Positions 21,606-33,190 of a DNA stretch of 64,000 bases are shown in pieces; position 1 is the first letter of the stretch, and each line of letters begins with the position of its first letter. A model generated the notes under the pieces. The model was not told the DNA's origin. It ran no database searches and saw only the letters and a list, made by a program, of their open reading frames with translations. The position numbers and the translations under genes are program-made. The DNA lies in the NCBI GenBank assembly GCA_023053575.1, contig JAKZAP010000001.1, positions 18,184,533 to 18,248,532 on the forward strand, read 5' to 3'. The DNA comes from Branchinecta lynchi. Taxonomy: Eukaryota > Arthropoda > Branchiopoda > Anostraca > Branchinectidae.

Positions 21606-22172
21606 TCATCCCGTCCGGAAGCGAGTGGCAGGCCTGCCAGGATGTTTTCTGCAGTTCGCTATACCTTAGTATTTCATTATGAGTAGCAAGTTCTAACTTG
21701 AAGATGCGACGAAAACTTTCATGGAACGTCTTTACAATATTACTAGAAACCGATGGACCGACGGATCATGGATTCCAGGGTGATTTTACAGTCCAAAGTG
21801 ATAAACCTGGCTTCCCCGCACATTATTTAGATCTTAGAAACCTTCTTAAATGAACAAAACTGAGTCCTTCGTCTTGTAAAGGATATACAAGTAGTAAATA
21901 CTGTTTCTTCCCAAATATTTTCACACATTTTCTTTCTTTTTCACATTTTCTAACTTACCGAAAATATGGAATCGTGGCGTACTTTCTGCCAATCAGTTTA
22001 ACGAGCATATTTATTTGAACCACCTCGAGTTCAAAGGTTATCGAAAAAGCGTATTGTGGTAACATTGCCAATCAAAGAAAATGTTGCTAAGATGGTTCGA
22101 ATAATACGTACGGAACCAAAGGTGCGGAGTAGGAATGAGTGGAGCAACAAGGAGAGAAGAGTGGATCATTAC
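21606..22172. other. Intron sequence, no feature recognised
   Basis: No exon or repeat family identified. Confidence 0.3.
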
Positions 22173-22281
22173 CAAAGGTGCTACATTTCGAAAGAAAGAG
22201 GCTTCAGCTGTCAACGCAAAGGCGCATTTTCCTAAGCTCTCATCCTCATTATTATTCTGACCACGTAGTGAATTTTCCTCA
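22173..22281 (-). CDS. Unplaced minus-strand exon candidate
   Basis: A strong tract with CTCTCTCTGG ends TTTGAG (to 22282), followed by one base and 36 codons: EENSLRGQNNNEDESLGKCA then FALTAEASFFRNVAPL, then GTAATG. It reads like real protein, phase 2 to 0. It could be spliced after the 41454 exon (phase 2), but its phase-0 end does not fit the 16009 exon, so either another exon intervenes, it is alternative, or it is false. No membrane segment. Confidence 0.3.
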
Positions 22282-23489
22282 CTCAAACCAGAGAGAGAGC
22301 GGAGAAAAACGGAGTGACCATCTGGCAAACAATCTTTCTCTGTCGAAGGACATTAGCAGCACTTGCTTCTTGTTTATTATGTCCACACAAAACGTGGAAT
22401 AAGCTCTCCAAAAACTGTCTCTATGATCATCAATCCAAAACTTAATCATGTTCGTGGACGACTGAAGAAGTGTTACTCCAGACGGGGAACCTCCGGATAG
22501 AAACGGCCGGGACTTTTTGGGGGACAGAAGAAATATCACTGGGCGGACAGGGAGGATTTTAATCGAAAGAGAGGGTGTGGTGGAGTCGGGAAAAAGGAGC
22601 AATTTTTGGGTTCAGAGGTGAGGCAGCAGAGCCCTAGGTTTTACAAGTGACTATTTATTTACTGAGGAGGTCCACTCTACGTAAACCACGCTGGGGTGAG
22701 AAAGAAGATGGCTGAAAAATCTGCAACTAACTTAACGACACTACAGTATTATACCGTTCCTTCTCCAAGGAACTGAGGCACAACAAACGGAAACGGAAAG
22801 GGAAACGACACTCCTGAGATAAAGGAAAAGAAAAAAGTAAATGAATTACTAAGACATCAACTGCTAAGTGTTTCCATTCCAATTCACGTCAGAAAAGAGG
22901 ACGGGGAGCATTTCCGAGGTAAGATATGCAGAGATTCCGTGGTACCGATATGAGATACACCAATTTATAACAACACTGACTATAGATTTCCTGATCGGAA
23001 TTTCAAATGCTCATACTAAAGACACATTTATTTTTTCCTAAGGTTTTTACCTCTCAAAGAGATGCTCAAGAAATGAAAGGTTCCCACCAAAACTACTGGA
23101 TGACTAAAAATTCATTTCAAAAGCAAACTGGGATCTTCCGCGCGACGGCCTAGGGGTCAAATATTTTGTTTCACATTTTTCAGATTTTTGTTTAAACCAA
23201 CGTCCGATGCTTCCTATTGATGGGAAAGAGTTCGAGGACCGAGGGGCTACTTGATCCCAAAATGGTTGTAGAGTAAGTTCCCGGTGTCCACGGCACCCAG
23301 CAGGTGCCAACAGAGGCTTGTACAGTGGTTCCAAACAAGAGAGTTACTTCTCAACGAGGACGGGGTCTAAAATACGGCACCAAACGGGATTAAAAAATTA
23401 ACTTTCCTGGAAAGTCTGCTTTTTTGCTGCTTAAACGAAAATATAAACAATATCAAATTTAAAGTATAATGGAAAATTAAGGGTTTCCG
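22282..23489. other. Intron sequence, no feature recognised
   Basis: Short chance frames on both strands only. Confidence 0.3.
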
Positions 23490-23690
23490 TTACTATCGCC
23501 ACACGTCAGTTCGTCTCCACGTCAATTCCTCGACACGTCACTTGGCCCAAACCTCGGTTCGCTCACCGTCAGTAGAACTATCGTCAGTTCGCCTATTTTA
23601 TAAATCCGTCAGTTTGTTCCACACGTCGGTTCACCTACCGTCAGTTGAAACAAACGTCAGTTGATACTAAAGACAGGTCGCCTGCAAAAT
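23490..23690. repeat. Degenerate CGTCAGTT minisatellite, array 1
   Basis: About ten to twelve imperfect copies of CACGTCAGTTCG-like units spaced 15-25 bases. An array of the complementary motif occurs at 29340-29600 in opposite orientation. Spacing and unit sequence vary, so it is not a CRISPR array. Confidence 0.55.
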
Positions 23691-24956
23691 CAGCCACTAC
23701 GCCCAAACATTCATACCCGCCTATTAACTCGACTGCGTCACTCAAAGGAATTAAGAAAAGGGAACAAAAACCCAGGGAATTAATAAAAAGAAGCCGACAT
23801 GAGGCTAACATTAGTTCAGAATGGTCAGAAGCTGTCTGTCAGATGCGGCAGGGAAGGTCACAAAAGAAAGAATAGATGTAGAATAATTCAATCACAACAA
23901 GCTGCACCGAAGGTTTTGGTTGGGGCTAATCATACCGAAACTGAAACGCATAAGATTAAACGTATAATTAAACGCATATACGCTACGTCTAACTACTATT
24001 GGGAGGGGAGGAATTGATGGATGGGTGGTAGGGAGGGAGTAGGGTTGTTGGGAGGTACATTTTTGTTTTCGAGATGATAATGTGAAGGAGTTTGGTCTGT
24101 TTCTTTTTTGTTTTTTTCGTGGTCTGTTCTTTTCTTTTTTATTAGTTATTTATTATGTTGTTTGTTGATGTGTTTAGAAATGGTTAACTTTTACTACTGC
24201 ACGCCAGCAAAAGTGTAGGTTTTTCCATTAGTGCAGTAGATGTGAATAGTAAAGAGTTAAATTGTGTGTATTAATAAAATAAGTATCAAGTATCCATTGC
24301 AGGGTGAAGGGGGAGCCCAAAATATGCCATCGAATATCAATGTACTTGTTACTAGTCTATTTAGGCTAGGAGTGAAGGGAACCATGACTTTAAGATACGA
24401 ACTGGTTTATGCCTGGGAAGGCTAAATCTATACCGATTAGTTAAATTTTTCAAGAATTATAGCATCATGGGCGAACATCTCTGCGAACGAGTTCAAGGTT
24501 TGTTAACACCGATATCAACTTTGCGACAACAGCCGTGCCAACAGGACCGTCTTTTCAGCATCTGCTAGCTTATAGGAAGCAATCCACCGACAAAAACATT
24601 TAGACATTTAATCATGTGCAAAACAGAAAATTATTCAGAGTAGGTTACCGCAGGCAATATGTCTAGTTTCCGTTTTTTTTTTCGTAAAAGTAGCAACAAT
24701 ACTTATTAACGACATGTACGATTGATTAACCATGTGACAGCCGTGCGACAAAGACCGTTGTGTCAGATTCCGCATTTAAGACATTACATAATAAATATGA
24801 GTACCGATGGCAGAATATTTTTTTCCTTTTTTTTGCGTATTCCAAGAAAATTTTAGCTTTTTATTTCACCGAAATCCCTAAGTATTAAGCCCCTCCTGAA
24901 TGAAGTACTTTCCATCATACGAAAAATATTGGGAAAGGCGCCGCCGTCGACCATTT
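23691..24956. other. No gene; small TTAA-ended hairpin
   Basis: At about 24184-24258 TTAACTTTTACTACTGCAC and an imperfect inverse GTGCAGTA...AGAGTTAA form a small fold-back. A frame at 23799-24015 has a zinc-knuckle-like CGREGHKRKNRC but lacks the first cysteine spacing. Nothing else recognised. Confidence 0.35.
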
Positions 24957-26060
24957 TTATGGCACTTGCCCTCCGGCCAAGTGCCAGATACTGATCACTT
25001 TTAAGTCGGTTGGTCGGTCCGGTGATCGCGAGTTAGGGTATCTTCAGACGTGCTAGGACGATGGAACTTGGCAGGCATATCAGAGAACCGACCAAACTGA
25101 CTTGGAAATAGTCACTTCCCCGACTCGGCCATCGAGTGGGGAGTGGAGGAAGGGGGAATCCGGAATATTGAGGATAGCGCAACTTTCGAACGGGTGATAG
25201 GGTCTGAATGAAAGTTGATAAGTGGAAAGAATACATGCCTCACATGTCCCGTTTTACGTACAGACCGGATCCGACAACTGTGGGGGGAGGGGGACCGGAA
25301 ATATCGTGGCACGCTTAGAGTGGAGGGATCGGGATGAAACTTGATGCGAAGAATAAGGATAAACTCTAGATACATCGTTGACATACCCGGATCGAATCTG
25401 GGCACTGTGGGTTGAGTTTGAGGGTGGGTCCTGGAATTCCGGCTACCATGGGTTGAGGTACTTACAGATACGCTAAGCCGATGAAACTTGGAAGACTTAA
25501 CAGAGATCCGAACAGATTGACTTGAGAATAGTCATTTCTCCGACCATCGAGGGGGGGGGGTAGGAGGAAGGAGAAATCCGGGATCTTGGGGCACACATAA
25601 CTTTCGAATCGAGCATCGGAAAATTGACACTTCGAAAGAGATCAGGTCGTGGATGTCACTTTTCGTGTGTCCGACAACTCCGGGGGAGGAAACTGGAGGG
25701 GAGCCGGAAATCTCGGGACAGGCTTGAAGTGGAGGGATCGGGATGAAGCTTAGTGAAAAGAACAAGGGCAAGTTGTACCTACATCTTTTATAGATAAGAC
25801 TGGATCGGCACACTGTGGGGGGGGGTGTAGAGGGGGTTTCTCGGAATTCGAGTGATGGCGAATTAAGGTACTTTCAGATTCACTTGGACGATGAATTCGG
25901 CAAGTATATTAGGGACCCAATCAGATTGACTAGGAAGGAGTCATTTCCTGGATATGGCTATCTTCGGGGGAGTGGAGGGTATTGGGATCCGTATTACCAG
26001 AATTTTGTGTCATGAAAACTTTTGAACGGTTGGTCGGGTCCGAAGGAAACTTGGTAATTG
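24957..26060 (+). repeat. Hairpin-headed tandem repeat family, copy 2
   Basis: Starts with TATGGCACTTGCCCTCCGG and the pairing CAAGTGCCA, matching 11897. Three diverged units of about 415 bp begin near 25060, 25480 and 25890, each with GATGAAACTTGG-like start and a GACTTGGAAATAGTCA-like box, followed by G-rich boxes. Confidence 0.6.
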
Positions 26061-26069
26061 TACAAGAGG

Positions 26070-26620
26070 GCGTATAATGTCCAAGGGCCCATGATCATTT
26101 GTGCCTCAAGTATATTGTTACAGACTGCAAACCGAAATAAATAGTTCGAGCAAAAGATACATTTTCATGATTCCCAAGGGCCAATGATCAATTTTGCCTC
26201 AAGGGTTTGCTTACAAATGACTTTCCTTTGTAATTAAAGCGCTAGTCTTACCGCAAGACATGAGAAACGAAAACGTTTTAAGATCCCCAAGGGCCCATGA
26301 TTACCTGTGCCCGGTTTGCTGACAAATTCAGTTCTAGAAATACACCGCTAAGTGTACATCTTGGCCGCAAAATGAAAAACAAAAAATATACTTACTTTCA
26401 TGACCCAAGGGCACATGATCATTTATGTACCAGTACCTTTGCTTAAAATAAGTATTCTTTGCCCCTTAAAGTGCACATTGTAACCGCAAAGTGCTTGGCA
26501 TATTTTTTTTTACCAAATCATACATTTAATGAATCCAAAAGGCCCATAATCCTTTGTGCCTCCAAATTGCGCAAATCTTAGCTTATACCCTTAGCTACTA
26601 CGTATGCTTGCAAGTGTCAT
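26070..26620. repeat. Tandem repeat around CCAAGGGCCCATGATCA
   Basis: Five degenerate units start near 26080, 26177, 26285, 26405 and 26538, each CCAAGGGCCCATGATCATTT-like followed by GTGCC and a TTTGC...ACAAAT segment. Units are about 95-135 bp. Contiguous with the hairpin family and possibly part of it. Confidence 0.5.
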
Positions 26621-28046
26621 ATGAGCTTACATCTCTTGTTTAAATATTTATGATCATACTTTTTTTCGTATCGCAAAATGCTAAATGAAGTAAGGGTATC
26701 TTATATGTGTCCGTCTGTCTCTGCCACGGTGCCTGAACAAACTGAGATGTTTTGACGAAAATTGGTAGGCTAAATAGACTCCTTAGAGTAAGGTCGACGA
26801 CATCTTAGATGCGCTGTGTACCCTCAATCGGATAAGAAGTTGAAATTGTCCATCTACAGTGGGATTTGTTTTCTATTTATTTTGTCGAAAAGCTCTTACG
26901 TATGTAAGAAGATCACGAATTCTCTCTACCCCTACCCGTACACGGATGAGTGGCTCTGGGAAAAGAAGGTACTGTTCAGCATTAGCTCAAGTTCTTAATA
27001 GGCTTGCAAGAACAAATAATCTAATAAAACCTCCGTCTACCTATCTCTGTAATACGACCATGCAGAGTCGAATACATTCTGATACCCTACCCGATGCGAA
27101 ACGAGCGGAGAAGGAGGTGCGCAGAACATGATAATTTGTTATCTCTTGGCCTTTGAAAGAAATAAAGCTATTATTATTATATATATTACTGAACAGCTAC
27201 ATCGCAGTAGAATCCGGTAGAAGAATATGAACGCCGTCTGGGTTTTCCTTTACACATGATTGGTTGTAAACCACTGTGACTTCACGTCTAACTCGCTGCA
27301 GACCGGGTTATCCACCCCTGCAGGCATCCTGCGCTTTTCCACATGGAATGCGTAACGGCAAACAGGGAAGTAGACGGGTATCACCTCAAACCTCACAGCA
27401 AGCACCTCTAGCTCCGGTCAGTTTTGTAAGGGTATCCATAGTCGCTTCATGGGACCAAAGACGGAGGTTCTATTAGATCATTTGTTCTTGATGCCTGCCA
27501 AGTTTCATTATCGTAGCCAACGTGGAACTAGCTGTCCTCCATTCTATATTGCTTGGAACAGGTTTATATTTCTTGATGACAGTGGGCAACGGAACTGTCC
27601 AAGCCATTAGCAGGCTAACTTCATTATTGGTACCTAGACTTTCGGGGTTAGGATAGGAAGGGGGCTGCGAAATTCAGGGTAATTATAAGACGGATAAGTT
27701 GCGTCGTTTGCAAGGAAGACGAAAAGACAGAAGTTGGGATAGATAAAACAAACTCCGCCACCGCTAGACTTCAGCAGTAAGAATAACCACACAAGTGGAA
27801 GAAAGAAACATCTTGTGGCTTATGCGGTTACAAATCAGATGGTAAAAATGTAAGCCCTTTCCGAGCGTGAAACCCCAAAAGCCCATTAAAATGTAATGCA
27901 TGTATTAAGTTGATAAAGAAATACAAGCTTTCAATCGAACAAGTTTCTGTCTTGTAAAAATAACTGAGCGATAAACAGTCCAAGATTTATTCTAGACTCC
28001 TGTTTGACAAATTTACAATTTGAAAAGCCAAAGAAAGGGATTAGAC
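26621..28046. other. Intron sequence with a retroposon-like 3' end
   Basis: At 26859-27131 a frame ends DAKRAEKEVRRT-stop and is followed by AAATAAAG and (ATT)n (27158-27180), resembling a LINE 3' end, but no RT motif is present. Around 26700-26800 a (GTCT)n, TTTTGACGAAAATTGG and AAGGTCGACG series recalls the GGGATCCC family. Confidence 0.3.
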
Positions 28047-28440
28047 TACACTGTCAGAAGTTTCGTAACAGATTTCGCATAACACTTTCAAGAATAACAT
28101 CTTTTCACTAAGGGTATTTCACTAAAGTGTTATGACCAATTAAGTTTATACTATTTCGTGCCTAGATCTCCAACAACACCTTCAATAGGTAAAAATACTA
28201 CACTGTCACAAGTTCCATAACGACACCAGATGGATGCGCGGTTTCGACAGATAACAGTTTGGGATGTTATCTGTTATGTTTCTTTCGTTCCGTTAGTATT
28301 TTTACCAATTGAAGGTGTTGTTGGAGATCTAGCCACGAAGTAGTGTAAACTTAATTGGTCATAACACTTTATTTCTAAGTGAAAAGGTGTTATTCTTGGA
28401 AGTGTTATACGCTATCTGTTATGAAACTCTTGACAGTATA
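28047..28440. mobile_element. Fold-back MITE with about 150-bp arms
   Basis: Left arm from TACACTGTCAGAAG to GGTAAAAATACT (about 28047-28200) is the imperfect inverse of the right arm (about 28285-28440, ending CTCTTGACAGTATA). TA lies at both ends, as in mariner-type MITEs. The spacer begins with a second copy of the terminus (TACACTGTCACAAG, near 28198), suggesting a nested or rearranged insertion. Confidence 0.65.
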
Positions 28441-28481
28441 CGTGGTGTGCCAGAAATTAAGCTTCAATGAACTTCAGTGCG

Positions 28482-28662
28482 GACAAGCCCAAGGTTTCGA
28501 TGGGGTCCCGAAAATCTAATCTATGATCCAGACAAATTGTGTCTTGTAGATATCCGGATCTCCGCCAGAATCCTTGAAAAAAGATAAAGGCGAATGGCTA
28601 ATCATCTGAGAAAACCAAATTTCAGACATGGATTTAACATGCGTGTTTACCCATATTACATT
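28482..28662 (-). mobile_element. GGGATCCC-family 3' end fragment
   Basis: ACAAGCCCAAGGTTTCGATG then GGGTCCCGAAAATC and the GGCTAATCATCTGAGAAAACC segment match the 3' end of the family in reverse. Diverged and truncated. Confidence 0.6.
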
Positions 28663-28889
28663 TATCAGCTTCGTTCACTCACTGAACCCAGCTTAGAGGC
28701 ACAGCAAACTTGACTACGCAACTTTCGGCCATCAAACCGACCTGGGGGGGGGGGGGGCTTAGATAAAGATACAGGGACTTACTGACGACAGGACCCCCCT
28801 TCTTTGTTATCTCGAACCCCCTCCTTAGTGTTCCCAAAGCAAGCTGGCAGGCCCTTGCCCCTTATTCACTGTAATTATGCACTTATGTA

Positions 28890-29000
28890 CTGTAGAAGTT
28901 CGCCATTGGTCGTGTTGAATAACACATCGGGATAGTAGTCAAGAGGTCGTGCGTTCGATTCCTACTCCCGGCACACAAACCTTTTGCTTTTTTTTTTCCT
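28890..29000 (+). repeat. tRNA-like fragment followed by T run
   Basis: GAGGTCGTGCGTTCGATTCC resembles a B box, followed by CCCGGCAC and a T-run (about 28990-28998) that could terminate pol III. No acceptor or anticodon stem can be paired convincingly, so it is a decayed tRNA/SINE piece at best. Confidence 0.3.
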
Positions 29001-29339
29001 ACTAACTCAAAAGTCGATTTCTCATAAACTGCCCGGAAACTGCAATGGTCGTAACGAGAATTTTTCTTACTCTCAATATTGACTCAGGGTACATTCTTGA
29101 CATGTCAGCTAGCTCACCGAGTCAAGTTTTATGTTCCTTTAACAGAGCTATTCATTACATCGAAGATTTCCCCTGGCGTGTTCGGTTAGTCTTCTTTCTT
29201 TCGTAACGTAAACCAAAACTGGCAGATCTGACAGTAGGCTTCTGACTTAATAATTACCTTCATTAAAAGTGAAAACGAGAGCTTCTCTTATTAATCCTCT
29301 GCGCGAGCTTCCTTGGTGCACACATCCCATCGAGAACAA

Positions 29340-29600
29340 CGTTCGGACGAACTGTCGGAAAATTCGAGTGAACTGACGTTTGTGCCAACCAACTGAAGTG
29401 ACGGTAGGCAAACTGAGCTGTGGACGAACTGTCGGGTCTTAGGATTAGGCGAACTGACATTTGTCGGAACTGACTGTAGGCGGACTGACGGTGGGTTAAC
29501 AATTGTGTTGGTCAACTGAGGCAAGAGCGAACTGAGGTGTGGGTGAAGTGACGTGTGGGTCAACTGATGGATTTTCGTATGTCAACTGAAGCGTAGATAA
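29340..29600. repeat. Degenerate GAACTGACG minisatellite, array 2
   Basis: About 13 imperfect units of the form GGCGAACTGACGTGTG, spaced 16-22 bases, complementary to array 1 at 23490. Confidence 0.55.
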
Positions 29601-30434
29601 AAATTTGGGCTTACTGACAGGTCTCCAAAATTAAGAGGAATAGAGAATAGTCGTATTATTGAATGAATCAGAAATGACCAATTTAATACTGTAAACAAAA
29701 CGATGAAAATAAAATAAAAATGGTAACGGAGCGGAAAGGAAATTTTACGTATATCTGAGTATACATGTAAATTTCGATATAGCATAGATTATAAAGTATA
29801 GGGGCAAAATAAAAATAAAATATAACTTTTCACAAACAGGTAAGCTTTTTGTGTACGCTTTGTATCCGCATATAGTCTACAGATTTTTTTTAATATTTTT
29901 GGAACTAATAGGATACACTTTATTTTACTAAGCAGAAAGTCCATGCCCAAAGCAAAGACACAAGACTTGTTGACATCGCCGTGGTTCCCAAAGAAAATTT
30001 ACCATCATGACTCTCGGTGACATTATATGACCTAGAGAAGTTTCCCAGATGCTCGTCCCGTGATTCACAGTGTCTACATTTACATCAAATGGTACTTCCA
30101 ACCTCTCCCTCTTGAAGTTATTTAGTGATACTTAGATGTTCTTATGGTACTTCCACTTCTGCCTCTTGCAGTAATTTAGTGATGCATGGATGCTCTTATT
30201 CTCATTACTTGGAACTCCCATCATACACACAAAATCCTGGTTTATCTTTGTTGTATGTTAATTATCTTGCTTGAGCTTTGGATTTAGGCTGTTAGAAGGG
30301 AATAACAATATAATACTCTACAATATCACAATATGAATGATAGTGAAAATAATAGAACAATTAATGAATAAGGAGTGAATAATCATGAAATGTTTTTTCG
30401 CATCGGGTAAGTCGCCGTCTCAACATTAACCTAA
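29601..30434. other. No gene recognised
   Basis: AT-rich. A local duplication occurs at 30095-30190: GGTACTTCCA...CTCTTG...TTTAGTGAT appears twice. Confidence 0.35.
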
Positions 30435-30668
30435 GCATCGTCAACAAAACAATTCGGACTTACACAAGAGTCGAATAGCGTAGACGCAGAGGGAGATCAG
30501 GAAGACATTCCAGTACCGAACTGTCACTACCAATCTTCTGACGATCGCCACTGCAGGGGGGGCAAAGAAGCACAGGTGAAGGTAGCTGCAACCGAGGAGA
30601 AGCGGAGGAACATCCGATGGGGCGTTGAGTTTCCTAAAAAGGAAGACACCTTGATTCCACAAACCTGA
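30435..30668 (+). CDS. Candidate last coding exon of a plus-strand gene
   Basis: The frame is open from just after TAA at 30432 to TGA at 30666-30668. It reads QESNSVDAEGDQEDIPVPNC, then HYQSSDDRHCRGGKEAQVKV, then AATEEKRRNIRWGVEFPKK and ends TLIPQT. Strongly hydrophilic and acidic then basic, with GC content above the surrounding sequence. The exact acceptor is not resolved; TTACACAAG (to about 30468) and CCTAAG (30435) are options. AATAAA at 30844-30849 gives a plausible 3' UTR of about 180 bases. It may belong to the same gene as the 5471 and 11449 exons, but this is unproven. It could also be a retroelement ORF end. Confidence 0.4.
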   Translation, partial: ASSTKQFGLTQESNSVDAEGDQEDIPVPNCHYQSSDDRHCRGGKEAQVKVAATEEKRRNIRWGVEFPKKEDTLIPQT

Positions 30669-30839
30669 CTTATTTTTGTTTAATTGTGACTGTGCCTTGG
30701 CCTTGCTTTCCGTTAGCTATATGATTATCTAGTGGATGAATGTTACTGGGTATGATTCGTCATGTTTAAGTTAATTTGGTTGTATTTGTTTTCGTGTGCG
30801 CTCGAGCTCTGCTCTCAGCAGCGAATGATAGATTTTTTT

Positions 30840-30865
30840 TGTAAATAAAGATAGCCTTGAACCTT
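30840..30865 (+). terminator. Poly(A) signal AATAAA
   Basis: AATAAA at 30844-30849 follows a T-rich tract and is about 180 bases past the 30668 stop. Confidence 0.35.
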
Positions 30866-30869
30866 GACG

Positions 30870-32021
30870 AAAAGGTAGCGTACTCCATAGTTTCTTGCTT
30901 TTCTTATTTACACATTAATTTCACACGATTATTTCACGAAGGACACAAGCTTTCTGAGCAAAATTCTTGACAACAACGTCCAAGTTCCCGTATTTCTCCG
31001 CTTAAGGCTGACACATCATGTACTTTCCTACGGATCAGGGACTGGATTAGCCGCCACAATCGGAAAAAAAATTCATAGTTCGCAATGTTTTGTGCAGTGT
31101 TATGTTACAAAAGCTTCAAGAAAAACTCTTTTTTGTTTTCAGAGCGCGTCAGAATCAGAATCAGAATCATTTATTTTACACAAGCTATCGTAGTCAAGAA
31201 GAGACTCAACTAAATGGCGCTTGGGCTTACAAATTAAAAGAGGACACAAATAAGAACAGAAACTTCAGCACTTATTAAACACTGACGTGTAATACGGAAC
31301 GAACGTGTTTGAAAACCTATTTGTTCGTGTGGTAGGCGGTACCAGTTTTTCTTTGTTTTTGGACCTGGTGTCAACTCGATTCGGCATGACCGGTGGTAGT
31401 ATGGCCCTATGTTTGTCACTTCGTAGAAGGAATTGACCAAATTTGCATATCAAACTGAACCGACGGTCGTAAAGGGACGGTAGTTGTAAGGTGGATAATG
31501 CTGATTCATAATCAGTAAATGCTTCACACAATATTCACGCTTCACGTCAACCTTTTCCTGGCAGAGTCCGACGTTGACCTGCGCAGTCTGTGACCATTAT
31601 TTTCCTTTCTTTTCTTCTCTCTTGTCCGAATTTTTTTCGTCTTCTTATGAGAAAGGCAAACTATCGTTTTTCCAGGGAGGAAGGAAACGAGTTCGCTCAA
31701 GGAGAGCAGACTTATTTCAGATGAGATCTCATCTCAGATATTTCATTTGGAATGAAAATACGGGCCGGAATCAGCTCATTCGGAATGAAAGTACTCTTTG
31801 AAATGGGATGCCTCTCTCGACATCTTCACAAATGATCTTTCGAAACTAGTCTTTCCAAATTAGCATTTTCTCTGTTTCTTCCACATCTTTTACAGAAAAT
31901 TGCCACGTCTCATGGTTTTATACACCTAGGAAACGCCGAAGAGTTACAGAAGTGGCCGGCCAATTAAACGCTGTGGCGTCCCAAGGGTAGTCGAAATTTC
32001 GGAAACCCTCGCGATTAACAT
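30870..32021. other. No gene recognised
   Basis: (AGAATC)n near 31150-31168. Short chance frames only. Confidence 0.35.
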
Positions 32022-32331
32022 TTAAAGCACACCTCGCACTATTTACTTTTTATATTATAATATTCAAAACTATCTGAATACTGTAAAACTAAGCTCTGCT
32101 TTAAAAAAATTGTCAATGTCTTTGGCTGTTTTAAGCCTTTCCCCAGACCCATTGACTTCTAGCATAAAAGCTGACAAAATTCAGAAAACCGGTTTTACGC
32201 CATGATACACGAACACTGTCGTTAGCGGGTACAAAATGTAACATTTAAAATTTGGGTGTCCGGGCTTAGGAATTAATGAATGCAGTTACGGAAGTAGGAT
32301 ACATTGGTATTAGGTACGACGGGTTCTTTAA
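32022..32331 (+). mobile_element. TTAA-flanked MITE, copy C
   Basis: TTAA at 32022-32025 and 32328-32331. Starts AGCACACCTCGCACTATTTAC and ends GAAGTAGGATACATTGG...GGGTTCT. About 310 bp and missing some internal sequence relative to copy B. Confidence 0.6.
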
Positions 32332-32399
32332 GACATTTTGCGACACTAGCAGCCTTCGCCTCATGTCAAAGACTGTTCGCGGTTGGTTGGTCCGCTGTT

Positions 32400-33190
32400 T
32401 AGGGGACAAAAATAGCGAGGGCCATTATTGACCAATCCACGGGGCGAGAAAAACAATTCCCCCAACGAGTGATCCAATCCCCATGAAACTTGATGGCTAA
32501 GGCAAGAACATGTGTCCTAAATGATATTTCCGGGTCCTGATCAGTGCCATGGATGGAAGTCATTCCTAAATTATCTGTACGTAGAAATACTTTTTCAAAC
32601 AAATTTGGAGCTAAGATAACGTGTTGTCCCCAGATGACCCATCTATTCCCCCCTCCCCTCCCGTCTTCCGTGCGTCGGTCCGAGAGGAATACTGGCTATA
32701 AGTTTTTCGCCATATCCCGCTAATTCGTCTACTCAATTTTTACGTATTTTCATTCCATCATTTATTTCTGGTATTTTCTTGTAAGTGTATTAGTTAAATT
32801 GTTTCTTGTGTGTCTGTGTATTTTGTAAATTTGTATTCCTTTTCTAGCTTTTAGCTATTCGGATTAAACTTGATTGATTGATTGATTGAAGTCGGAGCGG
32901 TCCCGGATACCCTGTGGAACGCCGAGTGGCGGAACCGGCTGAGGGACGAGTACGAAACTTGGCAGGCATAAAGAGCATGTGTCATTTATAAATCCGGATC
33001 CGGACCGGACCACGCATAAACTCGAAACTGACCACGAGATCTGGACAAAACATGGCAGAAAGAATGGTGATATGGCCATAACACTTATGTATTTGGTGCG
33101 GGTCCAGTTGCTGGAGGGGAGCTAGAGTGGGGTACGGAAGACGGTAGAGAGATTGGTACGAAATTTGGTGAAAACATGTACAATTAAAAA
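32400..33190. repeat. Diverged relative of the hairpin-headed family
   Basis: Contains GATCCAATCCCCATGAAACT, ACGAAACTTGGCAGGCAT and GGTACGAAATTTGGTG blocks spaced as in the 11.9 and 24.96 kb copies, with (TTGA)n at about 32873-32890. The hairpin head is not found. Confidence 0.4.

Noticed and set aside
23490..23690. CRISPR-like array of CGTCAGTT units
   Set aside because: Repeats are 8-12 bases, degenerate and irregularly spaced; the context is a eukaryotic genome.
23799..24015. Zinc-knuckle-like CGREGHKRKNRC in a short frame
   Set aside because: Lacks the first cysteine of the CCHC pattern and has one extra residue before the last; no gag context.
28895..28985. tRNA gene with T-run terminator
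   Set aside because: Only a B-box-like motif is convincing; no acceptor or anticodon stem.
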